The notes: generated by a model from the sequence alone, not told the origin. A DNA stretch of 14,848 nucleotides from Beverwykella pulmonaria (GCA_001599595.1 BCHH01000005.1:169449-184296), one strand, 5' to 3'; counted from the stretch's first letter, positions 1 through 8,184 are shown. Translations and numbers: made by a program.

Positions 1-298
1 TGTTGGTATCACATGATTCCTCAGCGTTGATATCACGTGATTTCCCCGCTCTGGCGGCAGTCACATGATCAGCTTTCTGAGTCAAGGATCCTCAAGGATC
101 CTCGGCAGTCACGTGATCAGCTTTCTGAGTCAAGGATCCTCAAGGATCCTCGTATCTTAGAACCTTAAGAATATCATCACCACACAAGCAGGACACTAAT
201 ACTACGGTATTGGAGCCCACTGCTACGTGGTAATACATTCAACCAGTCGATTACCTCTACTGTGACCGTGAATAACCTCGGGGTTACCGACAGTAACT
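1..298 (+). mobile_element. possible 5' end of an LTR (copia-like) retrotransposon
   Basis: The window opens with TGTTGG, a plausible LTR start. It carries CACGTGA motifs and 'TCAAGGATCCTC' segments that resemble the 'CCTCAAGGATTCGTC' and CACGTG parts of the LTRs at 6728-6913 and 9958-10157. Near 205-216 the sequence CGGTATTGGAGC resembles a copia-type initiator-Met-tRNA primer-binding site (commonly TGGTATCAGAGC). The downstream LTR boundary is not resolved: position 194 (ending ACA) and about 203 are both possible. The recognisable NRPS coding sequence begins at about 299-310 on the other strand, so the junction with the NRPS lies there. No second LTR or pol domain is visible. Assignment is inference from resemblance only. 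Confidence 0.3.
56..151. repeat. 48-bp tandem repeat, two copies
   Basis: Positions 56-103 and 104-151 are identical at 47 of 48 bases. The one difference makes CACATG in the first copy and CACGTG in the second. Each unit ends in a nested doublet of AAGGATCCTC. Just upstream, at about 2-49, a looser repeat of 'GTTG(G/A)TATCAC(A/G)TGATT' occurs twice. This is seen directly. It probably lies inside the LTR-like sequence and looks like slippage or unequal-exchange expansion. Confidence 0.95.
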
Positions 299-3200
299 AC
301 CTGCAAAATTGAGCAGTAGCTCAATGGTAGCATGGTTCTGGAATCTATCCGCACATGCTTTGCTGTAATATCGAGATGCAAAATATAGTTGACCCTTGCC
401 AGGGACCCTGCGTCTAGTGTCCTTAGCGAGGCGAACAGCATCAGTAAGGGTGTCTTTTTGAGTGACAGCAATGGGAAGAGGATGAATGGTGGTAAACCAG
501 CCAACTGTGCCCGAAACATCGATCGGCAACGGTTCTAATTGTTCGCGACCGTGCCCCTCCAAATAGATTGCAGGATTATTCCTTTCCGGAAACGCTTGAT
601 GAAATGAGTATGCACAGACACCCAGAATCGTATCAAGTGCTTCCGTGCGCAAGCTATCATTGCTCTTCCCCAAGAGCAATTTGCTAGTACTGGAGTCCAA
701 AGTTGCCGACCAATCTTTGGAGTAAGCGCGGGTGTTCTGGTTTTCTGAGACACTCCAAAATTTGAAATCAGCTTCCGGGATTTGAAAAGGAAGAACCTCG
801 TCTGGATTGAGATTGTGCATGGCAACTTTTTGTGACTGACACCAACTCTGAAAGGACGGAGGGGGAGTAGACTGCAAGGTTCTAGTCTCGATATACTCCT
901 CAATGTCACCCCATATAATGCGCCATGATACAAGGTCCACGACCAGGTGATGTGCAGACAGTAACAACATCTGACTACCTTGAGTGAGGTGAAAGAAGTC
1001 CGCGATAAAAACGGGTCCATGGAAGATATCTAGCGTCCTTTGCTGTTTCTGCGCTATATCGAAGACATCAGATCGATTGAGGATATGATGTTCAGTGAAC
1101 GTGAAAGACTCTTCATCATCAACAGCTATGAGTTGTTCCCAGCCACCGCATGGTTTTTGCCGAAATCGCGCTCGGAGCATCGGATGCCGGCTAACAACCG
1201 CCTTCAATGCGCTTATCAATGCCGTTGTAGGGAGAACATAATTCAGTTCCAGGAGGAAACTTTGGTTGAAGTAATTCATATCCTCGGAAAAGAGACGGAG
1301 AAACTCATGTTGTATCGGAGAAATGTCAAATGGGACGTTTGTTTCTACCAGACCTTCATTTGGCAAAGCATATCCAGTCCCGTGGCTTGCAATCTGTGAG
1401 CAACATTTCGCCAACTTCCGAATCGTCTGAGCTTGCAAAACATCCCGAACGGTGAGGCATATGCCATGTGCACGAGCCTTTGATACAACTTGCATAGCGG
1501 ATATAGAATCCCCACCAAGTCTCTGAAACACTTTCGTAACAGAAACAGTTTCAGCCGGCAGATTTAGTACGGCCGTCCATATGCTTTGGAGCAACTTCTC
1601 CATATCATCAGATGCCTGGATAACATCTCCGTCGCCCGCGGTGGATCTATACCGGCGCCACAAAGAAACTCCTGCTTGACGTAGACGAGTACGGTCTATT
1701 TTACCCGTGACTGTCATTGGAATTGTCTGAATTGGGATGAATGCCGTTGGCACCATATATGTTGGCACTACTTTGGATAGACGCTCTACTATAGCTGGAG
1801 TTATTGAATGAAGAATGTTTTCCAACTCTGTTTCTGTTTTTTCCTGAAAAGAACTCGAAGAAAAGAACATGACAAGCACGATATTATTGATTTCCTTGGG
1901 TTGAATTGTTTCAGCAACAAGATGCAGATCTTCTTTGAGGTAAGAGGAAAATTTTAATGCCGCATAAACTTGTTGTTCCACCTCTGCCAGCTCAACACGT
2001 TGGCCTCGGATTTTGATTTGGGTGTCTTTGCGTCTTATATAAATGAGGATTCCATCTTTGCCGTACTGTACTAGATCGCCCGTTCGGTATAGTTTTCCAC
2101 GTCGGCCTAGCTGGTGTTTTTGTCCAGGTAATCCATTAACAAGCCATGGAGGGTCTTCTACGAATGCTGCATTCGTCTTTTCCGGGTCTCCGAGGTAGCC
2201 TTCTCCAACTATCGGTCCTTCAAGCCAGAGTTCGCCGACTGTGCCAATTGGCATGAGTTTTTGGCCATCATTAGGGTCAACAACCCATGTACACGCCCCA
2301 TGACCACGACCAAGAGCAATTCCTTCTCGTGCTGCAAACTGGGTCACCATCGGAGTGCACTCCGACGGGCCGTAGATAATTTTGATGCGGGTCTGGACTC
2401 CTGTCAAAGCCAAATCATTTGCGATAACAGCCTCACCCCCTATAAGTAGCGTCTCAAGTCGAGCAATTGCTTTTGGGTCCACATGGCGGCTAACGGAAGG
2501 AGTGAGAAAACTGAAAGATATGTTATACGCATCGAAGCAAGCAGAGAGATCGTTCTGCAACTCTGTTTCTGACGGAACACAGAGACATGCCCCACTGGTC
2601 AGGGTGTGCAGCAAGTTAAACCAAGCTGCATCAAATGCGTAAGACGAGAAGTCAAGCACTCGCGAGTTCTCAGTGAATCCAAAGGCACTGAGCTGATGGA
2701 AAACTGCACTACTGTAGTTCCTATGGGAAATAAGGACTCCTTTGGGCGTGCCAGTGCTACCAGATGTAAAGACAGAGTAAAGAATGTTTTCAGGCTTGAA
2801 TGCCGGTATTTTACACTGTTCTCTGTCGCTAATTGAACAGAGTGATTGCTTGTCGACAACTAGCACATCGCAGCATCCGATACGCCTTGATAGATCATCT
2901 TTGCTATCAGAGCAAAGAATAAGCCGTGGTTTTATCTGGGTTGTGATTGCCCTCAGTCGTTCTTCTGGCTGAACCGGATCAATACCCAATGACGTTGCAC
3001 CAGTCTTCATTACTCCAAGCATAGCTACCGACATCCACATGGACTTCTCAAAACATAGAGGAACTGTGCAACCAGTACCAATGCCTTTACGAAGGAGTTT
3101 GATTGCTAGCAGGGTCGAGAACTCATCAAGTTGCTCGTATGTTAATGCACCATCCCAAGCACAGATGGCCGGTCGCTTGGAATGCTTCTTGAATTCGATC

Positions 3201-6148
3201 AGGTCATGAACACATGAATCCAAAGGCTCCGGAACCGCGGAGTTCCATTTCCAGATTTCCTCTAGCTCTGATTGAGATATTCCTGCCAAATCTTGCACCT
3301 TCTCGTTTCCCTTTGCACGGAATAGTTGGACAATAACGTGTTCGAATCGGCGGGCAAGCTGTGTCATACGAAACGGAGCGACGGCGTTAGGGTCGAATTT
3401 TATCTGCACGTGGAGGTTTTCCCTAGAGAATTCGCATTCAATAGTGATAGCAGCTAGATACGAATCTTCCCTTTGCTTTGCATCTCTTTCCAGCTGTTCG
3501 GGCTCATGGGCGATATTGTCCTCAGCTGACCAAAATATAAGAAGCGAATCGAATTTACAAGCGGCTGCCGTACTAGGGCTAATCTGTCGTATCCAGTGCA
3601 ATCCAGACCCGTCGTAGGATCTGAATTGAATTGCCTGCTCTTGGAGTGTCTGCATAAATGTGTCTGCGCTACAATCCCAGTCCACAACCACTCGAATGGG
3701 CAATGTTGATGCGGTGGAACCTAGCAATTTCCTCATACCAGGCAATGCAGAATGGCGTTTTCTTGCGCTCACGCCAAAAACGGCTTGGTTCGACTCAGAA
3801 ACCTGGGCTATTGTAATAGCCCAAGCTGCCCTAGTCACAATTTGGGCCTTAGTATGACTATTACATTCGCCTTGCACCGAAAACGCAATCTCATACCCCT
3901 TTGTACAATGAGACGTGAAATGACAGTCGGCAATGAGATGAAAGCTTCCAAGCTCGGAGAATTGACTTTTCCAAAACGATACTGCTGCCGTTCTCTCGGA
4001 CCCAACGACTTTTCTGGAGAATTCGGCTACCAAACTGCCATTGTGATTAACGTCACTAGTGATGGCTCCAATGCCGAAAATTTGTACGCCGTTGTCTGGA
4101 ACTTCATATCTTGACAAAGGATGCGATGATAGGATGAAGTGGATCGACTGAATCAATATTGAACAGACTTCTCTGGCAATTTGGTGACTTATGGAGTTTG
4201 TGCGGTATCTCAATGTCAACCCAATAGTACTTGGCCCTAGGCAGCCTTCGAGGACAAGATCGAACTTGACGTAATTAGCATTGTCGGTAAGAAGAGATCC
4301 TTGATGCCTACTCACCTCATGAGGGCTCATTGAATTGTACTTCTGGAAGCAAAAGCTCTGTCGCATTGGTGTACCAAAAGGGTTCTCTCGAAGAATTGAT
4401 ACCATGGTGTTGAATAACGGACCACCGGAGACTCCAAGATTACGCTGGAGCGCAGCGAGAGGAGTGTGTTGAAAGCCCCGATGGGTTTTTAGCATCTCTC
4501 CCGTCGATCGCATAAGCACTTCAGTAGGCTTACAGAGGCTAATGCGACTAGTCAAAATGTTCGCCAGCGGCCCGACAATCCTTTGGATCTTGTTCACTGG
4601 CACATCCCGACCGGAAGCCATGTATCCAAAGCAGACCTCGTCCAGCCCAGTGAAATGTCCTAATACTAAAGCCCAAGCCACGTGCACAAAAGCTGAACGC
4701 TGAACTCCTATACTCTGACAGAACAAAGTTATATCTGCGAGTGATTCAGCTGGTATAGCGATGCTTTCATGGGCTCCCAACGATGAGCAGCCTTCCGATA
4801 CCGCATTCAATGGAAACCGACATATGGGTGACATATGGAGAAATCTTTCCCAGTATTCCATTGACTCGGCTCTGGGATTGTCGTGAATATATCCGATTAC
4901 CTCGCCAAAGGACGGAGTGGCCGGCATATCGAGACCATGATATATATCCACGACATCTTGGAGAAGAATACATAGCGAGTAGGCATCAAAGAGGGTGTGA
5001 TCAATATCCAATCTGCAGGCCACATCGCCGTCCATCGCTTGGCATATGGTGATGGCGTATTTTGGTTTTCCTGGAGCATATGCAGGCTCAGCAAGCTTGG
5101 ACAAAGTTGCTGTAGCGCTCCCCGTTGCTACCAAAATTTGGGATACTTGGAAATCTGGTTGACGCAGTACTATCTGGACAAAACCGTTCTCGTCGGGATG
5201 AAGGTCAAAGATAGTAGAGAGTATGGTATGCTTCTCCGAAGCTTTCTTCCAAGCGCTTTCCAATTGGACGAGGTCAATATCTTTGCCTTCTTGAGAAACA
5301 CATTGCCAGATCCACCATGTTGCGTAAGAAGATGAGCTCAGCAAGATCCCTTCTTGCAAGGGAGAACATGGGTAAACATCGACTACTTCGCCTGGCTGAA
5401 CTCCCATCAGAGGAAGTTGCTCGGTTAGGAATTTCTCCAGGCCGTCTGTGGTAATGGAGAGTAGAGGGAAGTCACTTGGTGTACGAGTCATGGGTCCATG
5501 AAGAAGATTTTTCATGAGCGATAATAGTTCTCCCTTGAGAGATTTAACCCATGAGCGAAGTCCATGTTGATGCTTGTTGTCCTTAGAGTAGCTAGTGAAG
5601 ATGGAAACATACCCATCTCGCACAATAGTATCGATACGTAGGAGTGTTGGTCGAAGCAGTACATCGCACGGAATGCTTCCGCCTGATAATTGCTTGCACT
5701 GTGCTGTACGCTGTGTACCCCCAAACGAGTAACAAATTTTGAATAAACAGTTTTGTCTTGGTCCTTTAAAGTGGTTCTCTCGATTATTCTCTATGTTCTT
5801 GACCAATCGTACAGCATTCATCTGGGTGTTTGCTTCCACAAGAGACAGTGTTAAAGGTTGCAAATCCCCAGAAGGACTTCTCTCAGAGCTTCCAAGGAGA
5901 AGGTCGACTAAATGGCCCCCTGGAAACACATTGGAAAGGCCGTGTATTATAGCCCCAAGAATGATGTCGCTAGGATTTGTTCGTAGGGCCTTGTTACAGG
6001 GTCCTAGTAGCTGAGAGCTGACTTCAAAGCTAAGGTTGTCGATGCGGTATTCATATTCACCGCACTGACTTTCGTGCTCGAAAACCTTCCAGGATTCTCG
6101 AGGTAAAGCACCAAATCCGTCAGTTTGATTTTGAATTTCTTTTTCCAT
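284..6148 (-). CDS. nonribosomal peptide synthetase fragment, E'-C-C'-A-T-E
   Basis: Fungal NRPS, 1,954 aa, no intron needed. Approximate domains: partial epimerization (E') 28-215; complete condensation (C) 248-700 with DHTLFDAYS at 383-391 (a fungal form of HHxxxDG, catalytic His384 and Asp388 kept); C-terminal half of a second C domain 712-960 with no HHxxxDG; adenylation 975-1490 with TSGSTGTPKG at 1128-1137, YGPSEC, YRTGDL and GK at 1482-1483; thiolation with LGGDS, phosphopantetheine Ser1548; E domain from 1600 with HHLVVDLVSW (His1733-1734), GHGRE from 1865 and TVGWFT from 1881. The A domain should activate an alpha-amino acid (Asp at the 235 position of FDAAW), the T domain carry it and the E domain invert it to the D form. 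The protein ends at NFAG (1947-1950) plus four residues, about 80-100 short of a normal E domain, with no release domain. The start has A at -3, and an in-frame TGA lies 36 nt upstream. It may be a truncated gene or a trans-acting subunit. NRPS identity is certain; function is doubtful. Confidence 0.93.
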   Translation of the reverse strand: MEKEIQNQTDGFGALPRESWKVFEHESQCGEYEYRIDNLSFEVSSQLLGPCNKALRTNPSDIILGAIIHGLSNVFPGGHLVDLLLGSSERSPSGDLQPLTLSLVEANTQMNAVRLVKNIENNRENHFKGPRQNCLFKICYSFGGTQRTAQCKQLSGGSIPCDVLLRPTLLRIDTIVRDGYVSIFTSYSKDNKHQHGLRSWVKSLKGELLSLMKNLLHGPMTRTPSDFPLLSITTDGLEKFLTEQLPLMGVQPGEVVDVYPCSPLQEGILLSSSSYATWWIWQCVSQEGKDIDLVQLESAWKKASEKHTILSTIFDLHPDENGFVQIVLRQPDFQVSQILVATGSATATLSKLAEPAYAPGKPKYAITICQAMDGDVACRLDIDHTLFDAYSLCILLQDVVDIYHGLDMPATPSFGEVIGYIHDNPRAESMEYWERFLHMSPICRFPLNAVSEGCSSLGAHESIAIPAESLADITLFCQSIGVQRSAFVHVAWALVLGHFTGLDEVCFGYMASGRDVPVNKIQRIVGPLANILTSRISLCKPTEVLMRSTGEMLKTHRGFQHTPLAALQRNLGVSGGPLFNTMVSILRENPFGTPMRQSFCFQKYNSMSPHEVSRHQGSLLTDNANYVKFDLVLEGCLGPSTIGLTLRYRTNSISHQIAREVCSILIQSIHFILSSHPLSRYEVPDNGVQIFGIGAITSDVNHNGSLVAEFSRKVVGSERTAAVSFWKSQFSELGSFHLIADCHFTSHCTKGYEIAFSVQGECNSHTKAQIVTRAAWAITIAQVSESNQAVFGVSARKRHSALPGMRKLLGSTASTLPIRVVVDWDCSADTFMQTLQEQAIQFRSYDGSGLHWIRQISPSTAAACKFDSLLIFWSAEDNIAHEPEQLERDAKQREDSYLAAITIECEFSRENLHVQIKFDPNAVAPFRMTQLARRFEHVIVQLFRAKGNEKVQDLAGISQSELEEIWKWNSAVPEPLDSCVHDLIEFKKHSKRPAICAWDGALTYEQLDEFSTLLAIKLLRKGIGTGCTVPLCFEKSMWMSVAMLGVMKTGATSLGIDPVQPEERLRAITTQIKPRLILCSDSKDDLSRRIGCCDVLVVDKQSLCSISDREQCKIPAFKPENILYSVFTSGSTGTPKGVLISHRNYSSAVFHQLSAFGFTENSRVLDFSSYAFDAAWFNLLHTLTSGACLCVPSETELQNDLSACFDAYNISFSFLTPSVSRHVDPKAIARLETLLIGGEAVIANDLALTGVQTRIKIIYGPSECTPMVTQFAAREGIALGRGHGACTWVVDPNDGQKLMPIGTVGELWLEGPIVGEGYLGDPEKTNAAFVEDPPWLVNGLPGQKHQLGRRGKLYRTGDLVQYGKDGILIYIRRKDTQIKIRGQRVELAEVEQQVYAALKFSSYLKEDLHLVAETIQPKEINNIVLVMFFSSSSFQEKTETELENILHSITPAIVERLSKVVPTYMVPTAFIPIQTIPMTVTGKIDRTRLRQAGVSLWRRYRSTAGDGDVIQASDDMEKLLQSIWTAVLNLPAETVSVTKVFQRLGGDSISAMQVVSKARAHGICLTVRDVLQAQTIRKLAKCCSQIASHGTGYALPNEGLVETNVPFDISPIQHEFLRLFSEDMNYFNQSFLLELNYVLPTTALISALKAVVSRHPMLRARFRQKPCGGWEQLIAVDDEESFTFTEHHILNRSDVFDIAQKQQRTLDIFHGPVFIADFFHLTQGSQMLLLSAHHLVVDLVSWRIIWGDIEEYIETRTLQSTPPPSFQSWCQSQKVAMHNLNPDEVLPFQIPEADFKFWSVSENQNTRAYSKDWSATLDSSTSKLLLGKSNDSLRTEALDTILGVCAYSFHQAFPERNNPAIYLEGHGREQLEPLPIDVSGTVGWFTTIHPLPIAVTQKDTLTDAVRLAKDTRRRVPGKGQLYFASRYYSKACADRFQNHATIELLLNFAGSYCR

Positions 6149-6199
6149 ATTCAGAACTGGGGTTGTAGTTGTCGGACTGAATCAGCGTTGTTACAATGA

Positions 6200-6400
6200 A
6201 TAGTAAAGCCACGCGTGGTAATCCGTACGTACACCGTATATCCGTAGTATTTGAAGAAACTGTACGGTCTAAATTAGCACCTCTGTACATACGTACGGCA
6301 ACCGTAGGATGATATGAGCTTACAGATCCAAATTTGCACCTCTGTACGTACGTACGGGGACCACCGTATACGCCGTATACGGGTGTACCGGTAGTATATG
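6200..6400. repeat. CCGTA/GTACG-rich array next to the NRPS start
   Basis: Starting about 50 bp upstream of the NRPS ATG, short CCGTA, CGTACG and GTATACGG motifs recur on both strands. Two longer copies of a roughly 31-bp unit (TCYAAATTWGCACCTCTGTA... followed by CGTACGG) lie at 6268-6298 and 6327-6357. Positions 6364-6382 contain CCGTATACG twice in a row, which also gives a near-palindrome. The array runs directly into the hAT transposase tail, so hAT subterminal repeats are the most economical explanation. The CCG/CGG pairs could also act as Zn2Cys6-type factor sites in the NRPS promoter; that is inference. Confidence 0.75.
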
Positions 6401-6600
6401 ACGTCTTGGCGCGAAATGTGGGTGCGAAGTTTGATAAGACAGCTTTCTATAGCCTCGTCTTGTAGCCAGTTTTTCTGTAGTTGTATTGCTTTGATTGTAG
6501 CTCCACCAAGGCGATTTGTATCGTCAGTAACTGTCCTCCTAGCTTTACTAAACGCCCTCTCGCAGTCACGTGAAGTCGATGAGATAGAGAGGTAGTCCTG
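6394..6600 (-). pseudogene. hAT-family transposase C-terminal fragment
   Basis: On the minus strand one frame reads DYLSISSTSRDCERAFSKAR followed by TDDTNRL and, after a gap, QLQKNWL. This matches the hAT C-terminal dimerization domain, where family members read 'DYLSIPATSAECERVFS...RNRL...W'. The frame is open across about 70 codons but has a stop just upstream, in HA*QDYLS. No N-terminal or catalytic part is recognisable further upstream before the solo LTR at 6728. It is a relic rather than an active element. It lies immediately upstream of the NRPS on the same strand and ends in the CCGTA-rich array. Confidence 0.72.
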
Positions 6601-6727
6601 TTAGGCGTGGTTCCTGGATCCTCAGGTGTCGTCGCGACTAAGAGGAGGCCGTTAAGTTTAGAGGGTGAGAGGGGGGAATACAAGGTAATGTAGGAAGGAG
6701 GCAAGGGTGCGTGTGATAAACAATAAG

Positions 6728-6913
6728 TGTGAGAGTAGCACTGGCAGGGAACAAAACGAATAAATGGATCAGGGGTGAATAGACTTGATTCATCAGAGTC
6801 GAGACGAATCCTTGAGGATACTCATAGGATTCGGAGAAACGATATATAGGATGTGTCACGTGTCACGTGACCCGTAGACCGAGGCCCGCCTGGAAACAGG
6901 AGTATCCCTCACA
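6728..6913 (-). mobile_element. solo LTR with 5-bp target duplication
   Basis: On the minus strand this 186-bp sequence starts TGTGAGGGATAC and ends CTCTCACA, so it has the TG...CA ends of an LTR with a 6-bp inverted terminus. It contains CACGTG twice, an ATATAT box and the block CAAGGATTCGTC. The flanking 5-bp duplication is perfect: ATAAG at 6723-6727 and again at 6914-6918. A related inverted copy lies at 9958-10157. No internal gag/pol sequence adjoins it, so it is a solo LTR left by recombination between the two LTRs of one element. Confidence 0.85.
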
Positions 6914-6918
6914 ATAAG

Positions 6919-7212
6919 GTTCTGTACGCTGGAAGCTTCACTGTGAGTGGACTCACAGGCAGGTTAGTTGTACTTGGGTGGGTACACTAAACTATAAAGG
7001 AGATTAGTAAGGTTTATATATTAATCTAATTCTGTTGGATCTGTGGATATGTAGATCAGTATAAAGCATATTCACAGATCCACAGATCCACAGATCCACA
7101 GATCCACAATGTAAGGGGCTCTGGAATAAAATACCACACTTTATAAGCGGTTTGCTAGCAACGTGTTGTACCAAATTCCACACACATTCAACCACACCGC
7201 CACACAACCACA
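6919..7212. other. no gene; flank of the mariner relic with a short satellite
   Basis: No protein of recognisable family was found. The stretch holds the inverted pair CTGTGAGT/ACTCACAG near 6940-6958, AT-rich sequence around 7000-7030, and the CACAGATC tandem array. The last 60 bp (CA-rich, up to 7212) probably belong to the 5' untranslated part of the mariner-like relic. Terminal inverted repeats of that element could not be defined by eye. Confidence 0.5.
7073..7108. repeat. 8-bp tandem repeat (CACAGATC), 4.5 copies
   Basis: Four perfect copies of CACAGATC followed by CACA. About 30 bp upstream, GGATCTGTG at 7038-7046 is the exact inverse of CACAGATCC at 7073-7081, so the left edge can fold into a stem with a loop of about 26 nt. 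Confidence 0.95.
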
Positions 7213-7866
7213 ATGCCTAAAACACCTAATCGTCGACTTACGTACAAAGAGTGCATTCAGATATGGACCCTCAAAGATGATGGCCTACAACAGCAGGAGA
7301 TTACAGATAAACTAAGGATACCTCAGAGAACCATTTCTAATTGCCTAAATTTTCCACAGACGCTGTTGAAACTTTAAGGTCGCCCTTCAATAATTACAAC
7401 ACCTCTTTGAATCCTACTTGTACGCCATGCCACTCATAATGCTGAGCACAGGCCTAAAACCTAGGAAACTATTGCTCATAAGCTTGGTACTGAAGCCTGC
7501 TGCCGTACACTTGTTAAAGCCTTTAAGAAAGAGTTATATTACTGCCCTAAGGCTACAGAGAAGTCCTTCTTAACGCCAGAGCGCATGCACAAGTGCCTAA
7601 TGTGGGTGTGGGAGCATGTTGACTCGAGTGATGAGCAGTGGGATAACTGTAGCTAGGGAGATGAGATAACTATGTTTCTAAGCTATGGCGAGGTATACGT
7701 TACAAAGCTGGCTGAAGAGAAGTATCTGCCTGAGTGCTGCATACCTAAGTTTAAGTAGTTCTTATGTGGCATGGTGTGAGCCATGATATTTAGTATTTGG
7801 AAGGGCCCTCTCATCCTTTTTGAGAAGGAGTGGGCTACTGCTAAAGGGATGATTGACTTAGTGTAA
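7213..7866 (+). pseudogene. Tc1/mariner-like transposase relic
   Basis: From an ATG in good context one frame reads MPKTPNRRLTYKECIQIWTL then QQEITDKLRIPQRTIS, a helix-turn-helix of Tc1/mariner transposases. It is followed in the same frame by GRPS, by the remains of the WSDE catalytic block (*GDE near 7657), by EKYLPECCIPKFK, and by EKEWATAKG near 7830-7850. Seven in-frame stops occur: TAA 7375, TGA 7408, TAG 7462, TAG 7654, TAG 7756, TGA 7777 and TAA 7864. No frameshift is needed across 654 bp. At least three stops (7462, 7654, 7777) stand where family members have Trp, that is TGG to TAG or TGA. The C-terminal catalytic third is missing or unrecognisable. The pattern fits repeat-induced point mutation (RIP) rather than indel decay. 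Confidence 0.8.
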
Positions 7867-8184
7867 CGGGGTCTTCGCTAGGCCTGCCGGGCGCTCGGGT
7901 AGACCAGTTCTTATATAAGCGAATTACTGCACTACATTGAATGCTGTGATAGTTTTCAATGCCTGATCTTTTGCTAGCGTGGCGGAACAGTCTAGTGCGC
8001 TGTTACAATTTTGAAAGCTTACACGCAGGCTATTGGCCATATCTTGCAGCAGGCCCTTTGACGGTGGAAGCCATCTTATGTGAGGAGATGGAATAGGCTC
8101 AAATAATAAGCATTGTATTCCTATCTACAAGCAACAGAAGGAAGCATGAAGACGAACGAGACGCAGAGGCCGGCAGAGTTTATA
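7867..8184. other. no gene recognised between two transposon relics
   Basis: Both strands and all frames were read and no family was recognised. Continuation of the mariner C-terminus is expected here but not visible, and the minus strand likewise gives no continuation of the pogo fragment that starts at 8358. The GC-rich patch around 7867-7900 differs from its surroundings and may mark a junction between unrelated insertions. Confidence 0.4.

Noticed and set aside
305..345. tRNA-like string 'GCAGTAGCTCAATGGTAGCATGG' region resembling a tRNA A box
   Set aside because: No acceptor stem or proper B box follows, and the bases encode the conserved end of the NRPS E domain on the other strand.
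223..519. 98-aa minus-strand frame overlapping the NRPS 3' end, considered as a spliced or frameshifted continuation of the E domain
   Set aside because: Its end (VTVGNPEVIHGHSRG...) does not resemble the missing E-domain tail; the upstream part is simply the NRPS read in another frame.
1040..5335. many plus-strand open frames of 60-120 codons
   Set aside because: All lie antisense within the NRPS gene and show no domain; they are shadows of the real frame.
6447..6704. 85-aa minus-strand frame upstream of the NRPS
   Set aside because: It is an alternative frame over the hAT dimerization fragment, which is recognisable only in another frame.
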